A stretch of 14,850 nucleotides of DNA from Desulfobacterales bacterium. Lineage in GTDB: Bacteria; Desulfobacterota; DSM-4660; Desulfatiglandales; JALVZP01. Of the stretch, positions 1 to 8,196 are shown in pieces. Under the pieces are notes generated by a model that saw only the letters and a program-made list of their open reading frames with translations, did no database searches and was not told the DNA's origin. Location: assembly GCA_027064285.1 (NCBI GenBank), contig JAMOPX010000106.1:1-14850 (forward strand), written 5' to 3'. Positions within the stretch are counted from its first letter, which is position 1. Each line of letters opens with the position of its first letter. A program made the position numbers and the translations under genes.

Positions 1-158
1 GGATCATATAGCAGAGGCCATCCAATTTAGGATATTGGATAGAAAATTGTTCTTTTAAAGGGATAAGGTGTTCATTCTGACTGCTATATGCTACTAGATG
101 TATTAAAAAATTGTTATACCAAAACTATTGTGTAAATGTTTTTATAATGTATAATTAG

Positions 159-285
159 CTATCATATTCTCCAGAGCTTAATCCAATAGAAAGGGTTTTA
201 TCTAATAGAAGAATTGGAAAATGCTGTATGTAAAATAGTCAACTCTTTTACAGATGAACAGCAGCAATTCTTGGTGAGTTTGTAG
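159..285 (+). pseudogene. IS630-family transposase remnant (C-terminal end, frameshifted)
   Basis: Positions 159-194 translate to LSYSPELNPIER, the hallmark block around the last catalytic Glu of IS630/Tc1-mariner DDE transposases. The frame then runs into a stop at 231. After a shift at about 195-199, a second frame gives LIEELENAVCKIVNSF and continues to a stop at 283-285. That matches the usual helical tail of these proteins. About 10-15 residues normally lying between the two blocks are missing, so a deletion caused the shift. A stop codon at 156 precedes the first block. Traces of the upstream part may lie at 1-158, but they are broken by stops in all frames. There is no intact element, no clear terminal repeat and no target duplication visible. 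It is non-functional; the family assignment is fairly secure. Confidence 0.7.
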
Positions 286-449
286 AGATAGTATTTATAA
301 GGTAACTCAGAAAAATAGAAATTATTTTTTCGTAAAGTTTGTCAAAAAAATAGGTATAAAGAAGTTATCTAAGTGCCTATTATGAGAGTAAAAAATCAAC
401 AAAGTTGACCAGTTCCTGACCGAGAATTACTGGATGAGCAGATGAGCAC
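286..449. other. AT-rich intergenic stretch, no gene seen
   Basis: This region lies between the transposase remnant and the promoter of the small + strand gene. It is AT-rich with stops in all frames. No tRNA, clear terminator or repeat is visible. It may hold the decayed outer end of the IS630-type element. Confidence 0.5.
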
Positions 450-477
450 TTGAAAATTTATAAGGAGAATGTATAAT
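450..477 (+). promoter_or_regulatory. sigma70-type promoter for the 62-aa gene
   Basis: TTGAAA at 450-455 and a perfect TATAAT at 472-477 are separated by 16 bp. Transcription would start near 484 and give a leader of roughly 58 nt before the GTG start at 542. The leader contains a purine-rich ribosome binding site at 522-532 (AAGGAAGGGGG). An AAGGAG at 462-467 lies inside the promoter and is probably not used. Confidence 0.6.
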
Positions 478-541
478 TATAATATTTTGCAAAATTTAAT
501 ATTATATGGGTAATTTAAATAAAGGAAGGGGGTAAGTTGGT

Positions 542-730
542 GTGGCAAAAGTTACTATAGATGGAAAAGAGTATGATACAGATAATCTTCCTAAGGAGGC
601 AATTGATCTTATAAATTCACTTCTTTTTGTTGAAAATGAATTAAGAAGGCTTCAGAATCAGATAAGCATATATAATACAGCAAAGGTATTCTATATTCAA
701 AGACTTAGGGAATTCTTTAAAAAAGAATAA
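542..730 (+). CDS. Small DUF6447-like protein, 62 aa
   Basis: It starts with GTG at 542, nine bases after a strong purine-rich site at 522-532. The N-terminus MAKVTIDGKEYDTDNLPKEA, then LINSLLFVENELRRLQNQI and a short basic C-terminus, fits the small proteins I know as DUF6447: an N-terminal beta-hairpin-like segment followed by two helices with heptad-like Leu/Ile spacing. The function of that family is not known to me. There is no signal peptide or membrane segment. It has its own promoter and ends 11 bp from the stop of the convergent methyltransferase gene, with no clear terminator between them. My recollection that such proteins occur near type I secretion and sulfotransferase genes in other bacteria is weak support for a link to the operon opposite. 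Family identity comes from motif memory only. Confidence 0.72.
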   Translation: MAKVTIDGKEYDTDNLPKEAIDLINSLLFVENELRRLQNQISIYNTAKVFYIQRLREFFKKE

Positions 731-741
731 CTAAAGATATA

Positions 742-2301
742 TCATAAGATGATTTTTAGCCTTTGAAGATTAAATGCTTTTCTTCCAGAAAAGAACGATT
801 TTGCTTCTTTTTCAACTTCTTCTTTTTTAATTTCTTTAGTCAGTCGAGTTTCTCCTCTATATGGGATTTGTCTATTTATAGAAGTGAGATATTTATATGT
901 TTCATCAATTGCTGAATCTTTTCCATATTCAAGAGCAAACTTTAAAAGTAGTGTTTCTATGGAGTTTAATTGAACTGCTGCACCTTTTGTTATTTTTGAA
1001 ACAAGTATTGTCCCTGTAAATAGTGTGAAAGAGAAATCTATTAAGAGTTGATTTTCTCTTGAGATTTTAAATGATTCAGGAAGTTCATATTTGGGTATAT
1101 TTAAGTCTATATCTTTATTATCACAGCATATAAAAAATTCACCAGATGCAGCTACCTGATAGAATGCTTTTAAGACAGAATAAGGATTTTTTTTAAATTC
1201 AGGGTGTTCTGAAATCCTTACCGGGTCTTCTCCCAGAGAATAAAAAAAATCATAAGTAACTCCTGACAAATGAAATCTATGTCCACCTGGAAGCTGAATC
1301 TGTCTTCTTAGCTTTTCTGGAGACTGCCGTGGGAGAAGAAAATATCTTTCAGCAATAAATGAGATAGCATCATCTTTGTTATGTATCCCATTCTTTACCC
1401 ATACATCGTGATGTTCTCCAATGTTTAAAATAAAGTCTATAACTGTTTCTCTAATCCTTGGACTATCTTTAAACTTTATTACAGTAGGGATATGTGATGG
1501 AAAAAGGCTCATCTCTGGATCATTTAGCTCAAGCTCCATCCTTCCAGCAAACATAATTCCTGTGTCTTTAAAATCGTCATATATTTCAAAAAAATATATT
1601 GGAAATGCATATTCAGCAAGAACATTGTGTAGTAAGTATTTCCTTTGATCAATATCTTTATCTTTTAAATATCTGTTTACTGCTGCTCTTACTTTGTCAT
1701 GATTCATTAAGTACCTCGTTGGCCTTGTAGTAAATATTTTAAAAAGTTCGAGTGTCATATTAATCTTTGACTCATCATCAATGTCTTTTGGCACAATTTC
1801 TCTTATAAATTTCCAAAATATTGCTGTTTCTATAGCACCAGGGATTGCTGCAAACTCTAAATACAGTAGACCACCTTTTTTTAGCTTGTTTTTTACAAAT
1901 TCTCTTACGGCCCTTTTTGCAGAAGGTGTAAGCCAAGTATATAGTCCTGCCATTGATATATAGTCAAAATCTGGCAAAGAATAGTTTTTAAGATTTTCAA
2001 AAGAATCACAAATAAATGTGATGTTTTTGATTCCTAATTTTTTAGCTTGATTTTTTGCATAGTTTACGCTCTTTTCATTAAAATCTATTCCATAAAATTG
2101 AGCTTTAGAGTAAAGCATAGCATTTACAATAAGTGTTTTTGCTCTTCCACATCCAAGGTCTATAAAGGTAAAGGATTTACTGAAGTCTGGCGGAACAAAT
2201 CCCTTATATGCTGCTACAAAAGAGTTCATTGCTGGATAGATGTTTGGGATGAAACGCTCAATAAATTCTTCTTCTGTTGGATAGGATTCTTTTTTGTTCA
2301 T
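742..2301 (-). CDS. SAM-dependent methyltransferase with PKMT-type regulatory domain
   Basis: This is a class I Rossmann methyltransferase of 519 aa. SAM-binding motif I is FIDLGCGRAKT (residues 46-56), the acidic end of strand beta2 is GIDFN (71-75), and later contacts are near D99 and FDYISMAGLYTWL (112-124). Residues about 220-305 (LAEYAFPIYFFEIYDD, FAGRMEL, HHDVWVKNG) match the predicted methyltransferase regulatory domain (PF10119). Rickettsial lysine methyltransferases that modify the outer-membrane protein OmpB share this architecture. Residues 310-519 form an unassigned C-terminal region. It has no signal peptide, so it is cytoplasmic. The start ATG overlaps the stop of the sulfotransferase gene by 4 bp (ATGA), which implies translational coupling; a GGAG lies about 10 nt upstream. 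It is the last gene of the operon. The inferred role is methylating the exported substrate, probably on lysine, but a small-molecule or glycan acceptor is possible. Confidence 0.85.
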   Translation of the reverse strand: MNKKESYPTEEEFIERFIPNIYPAMNSFVAAYKGFVPPDFSKSFTFIDLGCGRAKTLIVNAMLYSKAQFYGIDFNEKSVNYAKNQAKKLGIKNITFICDSFENLKNYSLPDFDYISMAGLYTWLTPSAKRAVREFVKNKLKKGGLLYLEFAAIPGAIETAIFWKFIREIVPKDIDDESKINMTLELFKIFTTRPTRYLMNHDKVRAAVNRYLKDKDIDQRKYLLHNVLAEYAFPIYFFEIYDDFKDTGIMFAGRMELELNDPEMSLFPSHIPTVIKFKDSPRIRETVIDFILNIGEHHDVWVKNGIHNKDDAISFIAERYFLLPRQSPEKLRRQIQLPGGHRFHLSGVTYDFFYSLGEDPVRISEHPEFKKNPYSVLKAFYQVAASGEFFICCDNKDIDLNIPKYELPESFKISRENQLLIDFSFTLFTGTILVSKITKGAAVQLNSIETLLLKFALEYGKDSAIDETYKYLTSINRQIPYRGETRLTKEIKKEEVEKEAKSFFSGRKAFNLQRLKIIL

Positions 2302-4547
2302 ACTATTGTAACTCCTAAGAAACCAGAAGGTTTTACAGAATCTTGATAAATAAGTGCTTCCTTATCACCTAAGGACTTAAATCCGTCATTAAGTATCTCA
2401 ATTACTGGAGTGAGATATTTTTCATATCTTCTCCATTTTTCAACAGATGATTTGTATATCTTTTGCCTTACCTGGGTAATGCTTGCTGTCTTAACTGGTC
2501 TCTTTGTATGATAAAATTCAAGTACAGAAACCTCCCACGGAAGTTCACAAAAATCAAGAACATCCCTTATCACATCTTCGGGTTCAGTTGTAAGCCTTTC
2601 GTAATTTAGTTCATATATTCTTTCCGGAAACAACTTTTTCCAATGATCCATAATAGCTTTGTGATCATTTAGCATATGTCCTATCCATCTAAGATCAAAT
2701 GCAAATCCCATTGTTCCATGAGCTGCTGCAAAGTTTTGCTGATAGTTTGAAAGGGCAACATCCATATCATTTCTTTTAAGGTGAATAATTTTTGCATTTG
2801 GGAGTATTAGAAGAATTAAACCTATATAGTCAAAATTGTGTGGCAGTTTATCGACAAAAAAGGGGGATGTATCATTTAGTTTTTTTACTCTTTCGCAATA
2901 ATATCCACCTGCATCTTTAAGCAGTTTTTCGTCCATTTCTAACATGGCCTCTGGCCATCTTTTTTTCACAACCTTTGGCATAAGGTGGGTTAAACGAGGA
3001 ATAAAGCTCAGCTCTCCTGCAGGATATACCAGTGAATGGCTGCCTATAATCTGTTCTGTTAGGGTGGTCCCACTTCTTGGCATACCAAGCACAAATATAG
3101 GTGTTCTTTTGGATGCATATCCAAGTCCTTTTAACTTTTCTACAAGCTCTGGCGTGAATACTTCAATGGTTTTTTCTATCATGTATCTGTGTTCTCTCCA
3201 GTCATAATCAATTGTCTGTTTTATCAGCTCATTCGCAACAGTAAGCACTTCAAATGCAAGATCATATTCCTTTTTTTTTTCTAAGACTCTGTGAAGAGTA
3301 AATCCCGCAGAAGCACGAGTTTGGGGAGGAAGTACAATGGAATTTAGCAATAGAAACAGAGATTCTATTTCTTCATCAGTAGCATCATACTCGTTCATTT
3401 CTACTTGATTAATTACTGAAGCAGGATTAATAGAAGTAAGCTTCTTCTGCTCTTTTTTTGCTTTTTCAATCTCTCCGATTGAAGTAAGGACATGGGCTAA
3501 GCGTTGCAATAGGTTTATATCAGACGGAAACTTATCTAACCCTTGTTCTATCACTTCTTTCGCTTCTTCTCCTCGGTTTCTTTCCATGTATATGTTTGAC
3601 TTAAGAATATACCATTTGGGATAGTCTTTTTTCATCTGATCTAAATCTTCTTCTGCAGTATCTATAAAACCAGCTTCTATTCTGCACTCGTTAAGCTCCA
3701 GCTTTAGCATATCTATTATTTCATCTTTCTTTTCTTCTTTATCTTTTATCCATGAAAGATCTTCTAACCACTCTTTTAGTAATGTACCAGCTCTATTTAT
3801 ATTTTTATTCTCTTTTAGTGCTTCGATTAACTTCATTCTAAGTCTTATATCGTTTGGATATTTATTTACTGCTTCATAAAGAATAGAGATAGCTTCAGAG
3901 AACCTTCCTGCAATGGATAGGATATTACCTAAGTTTAAGTACAGATCAGGTTTATTCTCTTTTTCTATCTTTTGATAGAATTCTTCAATAATCTCATCAA
4001 TCCTTTTTAGCTGAAGGTAAGCTAAAGCTATTTTTTCTTCAACTTTAGGAAAGTCGGGATTTATTGAAATGACTCTGTTAAAGTAGTCTATTGCCTTTTC
4101 TATTTCATTTCTGTTTAAATACAAGACTCCAAGATTATAAAGCACCTCCACTCTATCAGCCTTTATTTCAAGGCTTCTTTCCCAACAGTATCTTGCATCT
4201 TCAAGTTTTCCTTGAGAGAAGTGGATTGCCCCCAATCTTGCCCATACAGCTTCGTCAATATCTGGAAATTCTGTAGCTTTTCTTAAAGCAGACTTTGCTT
4301 CTTCTATATTTCCTAAAAGGAAGTTTAAAAGTCCCCAATCTGAAAATTCTATTGAGCTTGAAAAAAGTCGTGGATCTATATCTGAAATAGGGGTATGATC
4401 TTTCTCTTTTCCTGTAAGAAGAACAAAGATTGTGTAAAGCAGTTTTCCATAATTGTCTTCTAATATTATTTCCTTTTTTTGTTTTATTATTTCTTCAACT
4501 TCATCCAATTTTTTGTCTTTTATTAAATTATGGATTTGCTTTAGCAT
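2298..4547 (-). CDS. TPR-repeat sulfotransferase
   Basis: This 749-aa protein has two parts. Residues about 65-380 are tetratricopeptide repeats, for example the units around 97-130, 133-166, 201-232 and 312-345. Residues about 480-735 are a PAPS-dependent sulfotransferase domain (Sulfotransfer_3 type). The 5'-phosphosulfate loop is GMPRSGTT (488-495). A Glu in PAGEL (E512) sits where tyrosylprotein sulfotransferases carry their catalytic Glu. VDKLPHNF (565-572) and the 3'-phosphate block KRNDMDVALS (591-600, R592 and S600) follow. The tail QVRQKIYKSSVEKWRRYEKY is typical of bacterial TPR-sulfotransferases. It would transfer sulfate from PAPS to a protein or glycan, with the TPRs likely holding the acceptor. 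It overlaps GT2 by 20 bp and the methyltransferase by 4 bp. The ATG at 4547 has a GGAA about six bases upstream. A run of ten T on the + strand (3271-3280) encodes K424-K426, upstream of the catalytic domain. Confidence 0.92.
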   Translation of the reverse strand: MLKQIHNLIKDKKLDEVEEIIKQKKEIILEDNYGKLLYTIFVLLTGKEKDHTPISDIDPRLFSSSIEFSDWGLLNFLLGNIEEAKSALRKATEFPDIDEAVWARLGAIHFSQGKLEDARYCWERSLEIKADRVEVLYNLGVLYLNRNEIEKAIDYFNRVISINPDFPKVEEKIALAYLQLKRIDEIIEEFYQKIEKENKPDLYLNLGNILSIAGRFSEAISILYEAVNKYPNDIRLRMKLIEALKENKNINRAGTLLKEWLEDLSWIKDKEEKKDEIIDMLKLELNECRIEAGFIDTAEEDLDQMKKDYPKWYILKSNIYMERNRGEEAKEVIEQGLDKFPSDINLLQRLAHVLTSIGEIEKAKKEQKKLTSINPASVINQVEMNEYDATDEEIESLFLLLNSIVLPPQTRASAGFTLHRVLEKKKEYDLAFEVLTVANELIKQTIDYDWREHRYMIEKTIEVFTPELVEKLKGLGYASKRTPIFVLGMPRSGTTLTEQIIGSHSLVYPAGELSFIPRLTHLMPKVVKKRWPEAMLEMDEKLLKDAGGYYCERVKKLNDTSPFFVDKLPHNFDYIGLILLILPNAKIIHLKRNDMDVALSNYQQNFAAAHGTMGFAFDLRWIGHMLNDHKAIMDHWKKLFPERIYELNYERLTTEPEDVIRDVLDFCELPWEVSVLEFYHTKRPVKTASITQVRQKIYKSSVEKWRRYEKYLTPVIEILNDGFKSLGDKEALIYQDSVKPSGFLGVTIV

Positions 4548-5451
4548 ATTGTTTCCAAAAATTCTTATTGAGACTAATCTTTGATTTTATTTTTATTGGG
4601 ATATGTTTTTCCATTAATCCCAATTTATATCCTAAAAATCTTGTCATGGTATCAACAACAGCGTAAGGTAACCATTTAACATTATTCTTTATTAAAAATC
4701 TAGTAAGTCCTATAAGATATTTTATTCCTTCTTTTTCTGCTAACATATCATTCTGACCTATATGTTGGTTTTTCATAAATACTCCTATATCAAAGTATCT
4801 TTTAAATAGAGAGAAAAAAGAGTAATTATGAGAATGATACACAACTGCTGAAGGCTCATATACTATTTTATATCCTTTTTTTAAGACCTCTGAAGCAAAG
4901 AACATGTCTTCGTTGATTATTACATCTTCTGGAAAGCCACCAATTTCTTCAAAAATATCCTTTCTAATAGCAGAACATACATTAGAAAAAAAAAATGTTT
5001 TTATGCCTAATTCAGATGTTTGGTTGATCTCTTTTATTATTTTTTTGTTTGGATAATTAAAAGTTCTAAAATAGATTTCTATAGGATTTGCATCTGCTTT
5101 TGGAATCTGTCGAGCATATGAAGCGCCAATAAAATTTTGGCTCAAAGGACTTGTTAGATTTTTCAACAAGTTTTTGTCCGCTGGAATTACATCTTGTGTC
5201 ATAAAGACAAATACATCTCCTGTAGCAACTGATGCTCCCAGATTCCTTGCTTTTCCATGATTAAATTCTTCTTCTTTGATTTGTATAATTTGGGCATTGA
5301 ATTGAGTAGCTATTTTTAATGTGGCATCTGTAGAGGAAGAGTCCACAATTATTAATTGATGTGGCCTTAGTAATTGTTCTTTTAGTCTTAAAAAGAGGTT
5401 ATTTAGGAACCTTTCTGCATTTTTTGTAGGAATTATTACAGAGATTTTCAT
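4528..5451 (-). CDS. Family 2 glycosyltransferase (rhamnosyltransferase-like)
   Basis: This is a 307-aa GT-A fold enzyme. It begins MKISVIIPTKNAERFL, the classic GT2 N-terminus. LIIVDSSSTD (33-42) is the nucleotide-sugar site, and FMTQDVIP (83-90) sits at the usual DxD metal-binding position but reads TQD. SNVCSAIRKDIFEEIGGF (156-173) and NEDMFFA (180-186) follow, the latter with the probable catalytic base. YHSHNYSFFSLFKRYFDIGV (205-224) is characteristic of rhamnosyltransferase-type GT2 proteins. No membrane segments are obvious. Its start lies 53 bp inside the preceding membrane gene, an unusually long overlap, and no good ribosome binding site precedes the ATG. Translation probably depends on coupling. 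It likely extends a glycan on the operon's target; the donor sugar cannot be told. Ten consecutive A on the + strand (4986-4995) lie within the FFF at 153-155. Confidence 0.9.
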   Translation of the reverse strand: MKISVIIPTKNAERFLNNLFLRLKEQLLRPHQLIIVDSSSTDATLKIATQFNAQIIQIKEEEFNHGKARNLGASVATGDVFVFMTQDVIPADKNLLKNLTSPLSQNFIGASYARQIPKADANPIEIYFRTFNYPNKKIIKEINQTSELGIKTFFFSNVCSAIRKDIFEEIGGFPEDVIINEDMFFASEVLKKGYKIVYEPSAVVYHSHNYSFFSLFKRYFDIGVFMKNQHIGQNDMLAEKEGIKYLIGLTRFLIKNNVKWLPYAVVDTMTRFLGYKLGLMEKHIPIKIKSKISLNKNFWKQYAKANP

Positions 5452-6865
5452 TTTTTATATTTACTTTGTACAGTTTAAAGATATTATCTTTCTCATTCCA
5501 TTTTTTTATAAGGATAAGAAATGGAAAGTTTATTTCTTTTTGCCATTTTTCTTTTTCCCAAAATACATATTTAATTTGGTTTTTGATTAAGTATGAAATA
5601 ATTTCCTTTTTTGTTAAATTAAATATTTTTATGTTTGTGAGAACTTTTGTATCACAAAAAGATGTTAAAGAGGTTCTATTAGCATAAAGATCAACTCTTC
5701 TATCATTTGTCAGTACAGCAACAAAACTTCTATACTGCTGTTGAGAGATATAATCTCCTGCCTCTTTATATACAAGACAATCTTTTCTTCTTTCTTTAAT
5801 ATTATAACTAAAGCTAGTCACTATTATAAATATACTCAGCAAAAGCACAAGCTTATTTTTATAAACATTATTCTGCCATTTATTCACAATGAAAGATATA
5901 CAGGGAGCTATTAAAAGAAAATAAGGAAAGAAAAATATAACAAGATATCTTCTAGAAAAACAAATAAAACCAAAAAGAATGGTCAAAAATATTATAGAAA
6001 AAGTGCCTAACATAAGAAGATACTTAAACTCTATCCTTTTTAAGGAAGGCAACAGACCTTTTAGTCCTATAAAAAAAAGCACAAAAAAAGGAATAGAAAA
6101 TATATATAAAATGCCACCCAATATATGAGGAGAAATATTTAAAAGATTATCTATACTGAAGTATTTAAAAGAAAGCATTAATTTTAATCGTGGTGCCAAG
6201 TAGAAATCCCAAAAATTTGTTCTAAAAAGAATTACTGTGATCAGCACTATAATGGATAAAATATAAATAATGTAATAAAATCTTTTATTACTTTGGATAA
6301 CCACAAAAAAAGGAAAAAGGAACAGAAATAATACTCCTTCTATTCTGGTAAAAGAAGAAAGAACAAAAATAAAAATAGAAAGAAAGAAATATAAGAGCTT
6401 TCTTTTCTGAAACCAATATAGAGAAAACAAAAGTCCAAGGCTTAATAAAAACCAAAACATTTGATCTTTTATTACTTCACTGCTCATTCTGCAAAGAAAT
6501 GGATTTACCGCAAACATCAAGGAGGAAAGAAATGCAGAAGTTTCATCAGTTATCAACAGAAAAGAAAAAAAGACAGGTATTACCGAAATAACTGCGAAAA
6601 AAAATGAAAGTGCTCTTGCTGAAAATACCCAATCTTTAAAAATATTATAAAATGCAGGTATAAAGAAATGATAAAGTGAAAGATATTTTTTCCCACAATT
6701 TTTTGCTGCTGATATTTTGCCTTTATATATGAGTTTTGCCTGTTCTATATACTCAAAAGCATCTGGATTTACTACAGGAGTTCTATACCAAACCCATAAC
6801 TTAATAATAAAGGAAACTATAAGTAATAAAATAAGTGCTTTATATTTTTCATCAATAATACTCAT
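5399..6865 (-). CDS. Multi-spanning GT-C-like membrane glycosyltransferase
   Basis: This 488-aa protein has roughly ten or more hydrophobic spans through residue about 360, then a soluble C-terminal part of about 120 residues. An N-terminal span (about 9-27) is followed by TPVVNPDAFEYIEQAKLIYK (29-48). An acidic pair (D35, E38) in the first extracytoplasmic loop is the usual catalytic arrangement of GT-C enzymes of the PMT/ArnT/GT39 class. SFTRIEGVLFLF and FSRRYLVIFFFPYFLLIAP also match that class. It would transfer a sugar from a polyprenyl-phosphate carrier to an acceptor on the outer face of the inner membrane. It begins 11 bp after the HlyD-like gene, the only real gap in the operon. Its 3' end overlaps the GT2 gene by 53 bp. 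The ATG at 6865 lacks a clear ribosome binding site. The exact family is not certain. Confidence 0.8.
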   Translation of the reverse strand: MSIIDEKYKALILLLIVSFIIKLWVWYRTPVVNPDAFEYIEQAKLIYKGKISAAKNCGKKYLSLYHFFIPAFYNIFKDWVFSARALSFFFAVISVIPVFFSFLLITDETSAFLSSLMFAVNPFLCRMSSEVIKDQMFWFLLSLGLLFSLYWFQKRKLLYFFLSIFIFVLSSFTRIEGVLFLFLFPFFVVIQSNKRFYYIIYILSIIVLITVILFRTNFWDFYLAPRLKLMLSFKYFSIDNLLNISPHILGGILYIFSIPFFVLFFIGLKGLLPSLKRIEFKYLLMLGTFSIIFLTILFGFICFSRRYLVIFFFPYFLLIAPCISFIVNKWQNNVYKNKLVLLLSIFIIVTSFSYNIKERRKDCLVYKEAGDYISQQQYRSFVAVLTNDRRVDLYANRTSLTSFCDTKVLTNIKIFNLTKKEIISYLIKNQIKYVFWEKEKWQKEINFPFLILIKKWNEKDNIFKLYKVNIKNENLCNNSYKKCRKVPK

Positions 6866-6876
6866 TAACTTTTGAA

Positions 6877-8196
6877 CTACGATTCTCTTAAGGCCTGATC
6901 TGTCACTTTAAGGATAGGTTCTAAAATATAGTCTATAATTGTTCTTTTTTTAGTGGTTAAATAACATATTGCCGGCATACCTGGATATAAATATGCTCTG
7001 TATTTTTTTAATTCGGCTTCATTTACTCTAATATGGGCTTTATAAAAAGAATAAAAGCCTTTTGATGTACTGATCGAAAACTGATCTGCCGATACATAAA
7101 CAACTTTCCCACTAACAGGGGGAGTTGATCTTCTATCAAAAGCAGTAAGTTGAACCCTTGCATTCTGGCCTTCATATACTTTTGTTATGTCTTTTGTCTT
7201 TATCCTTGCTTCTATTATAAGTTCTGAATTTTCAGGTACAATTTCCATAAGTGGTTCTCCAGGCTTTATAACCCTGCTTTCACCAGGATTAACCTTGACA
7301 TTTAACACAATCCCATCTATTGGTGCAACAATATCAAGTCTTTTTTTTGCATCTATTAATGGCCTTAATTGCTCTTTAAGAGAAAATATCTCATCTGTTA
7401 CTTTTCTAAGCTCTGAAACTGCCTCTTCTTTGTATTTGTTCTTTTCATTTAAGATCTGCAATCTTATCTGTGCTATCCTTTCATCAAGTTCTGCGAGTGT
7501 ATGAAAAAGAGACTCCTTTTTTCCTTTTGTCTCTGCAATCTTTCTTCTTAATTCAAGAATCTGGGTTTTGTCTATGTAATTCTTTTTAAACAAAGCTTCT
7601 TTTGCTGCAAGCTCTTCTTTTAAAGCAAGATAAATCTCTTTTTGGGCTATAAGCTGTGCTTTTACTCCTTCCTTTTCTCTCTTTAACTGCTCTATCTGCT
7701 TTTCATAAAGAGATATCTTGTTTAAGAGGTCTTGTCTTCGAGAAGCAAAGATTGCCTCTTCTTCATCCATAACCGCTTTTACCTTTGGATCATCTTTTCT
7801 CTTTAAGAGCTCTTCTGGCCAGGATATTTTAGGCTTCATTAGACTTTCTGCCTTAAGTCTTGCCCTCTCCGCCATCTTAAAATCCAGTTTTCCCTGCAGT
7901 AAATCTATCTGAGCATTTATCTTTTCACTTTTCAGCTGAATGAGAACCTGCCCTTTTTTTACCTTATCCCCTTCTTTCACAAAGACCTTATCTACAATTC
8001 CTCCTTCTAAGTGCTGAATGATCTTTTTATTTCCTGAAACTTTTACCTCACCAGGAGCAATTACTGCGCCATAAAATGGCAGAAAAGCTGCCCATGCCAA
8101 GAGCCCTCCAAAGAAAAGCACGATAATAATTATTCCTAAAATTACATATTTCTTTGGATCTGTGTTAACTATAATAGCATTCTTATCTTCTTTCAT
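6877..8196 (-). CDS. Type I secretion periplasmic adaptor (HlyD family)
   Basis: This is the membrane fusion protein of a type I secretion system, 439 aa from the start chosen here. ATG at 8196 is preferred because AGGTGAGG lies six bases upstream. A longer reading from TTG at 8271 would overlap the ABC gene by 89 bp and has no such site. A short cytoplasmic tail is followed by one span (about 17-38). The first half of the lipoyl domain is IIQHLEGGIVDKVFVKEGD (about 59-77). Then come a long alpha-hairpin coiled coil (about 92-280) and the second lipoyl half, APIDGIVLNVKVNPG (about 291-305). The family C-terminus YPGMPAICYLTTKKRTIIDY (about 404-423) is intact. It would bridge the ABC transporter and TolC-like channel. 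It overlaps the ABC gene upstream by 14 bp. The closest types are the PrtE/LapC/HlyD adaptors. Confidence 0.93.
   Translation of the reverse strand: MKEDKNAIIVNTDPKKYVILGIIIIVLFFGGLLAWAAFLPFYGAVIAPGEVKVSGNKKIIQHLEGGIVDKVFVKEGDKVKKGQVLIQLKSEKINAQIDLLQGKLDFKMAERARLKAESLMKPKISWPEELLKRKDDPKVKAVMDEEEAIFASRRQDLLNKISLYEKQIEQLKREKEGVKAQLIAQKEIYLALKEELAAKEALFKKNYIDKTQILELRRKIAETKGKKESLFHTLAELDERIAQIRLQILNEKNKYKEEAVSELRKVTDEIFSLKEQLRPLIDAKKRLDIVAPIDGIVLNVKVNPGESRVIKPGEPLMEIVPENSELIIEARIKTKDITKVYEGQNARVQLTAFDRRSTPPVSGKVVYVSADQFSISTSKGFYSFYKAHIRVNEAELKKYRAYLYPGMPAICYLTTKKRTIIDYILEPILKVTDQALRES

Noticed and set aside
712..728. ATTCTTT and AAAGAAT at the end of the 62-aa gene as a terminator
   Set aside because: The stem is only A-U pairs with one G-C, lies within the coding end and is followed by no U-run, so it would be too weak.
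2047..2346. Plus-strand open frames inside the operon (for example 2047-2346, 7187-7504, 11926-12111)
   Set aside because: They lie antisense to clear conserved genes, lack binding sites, and have compositions expected of shadows of the opposite strand.
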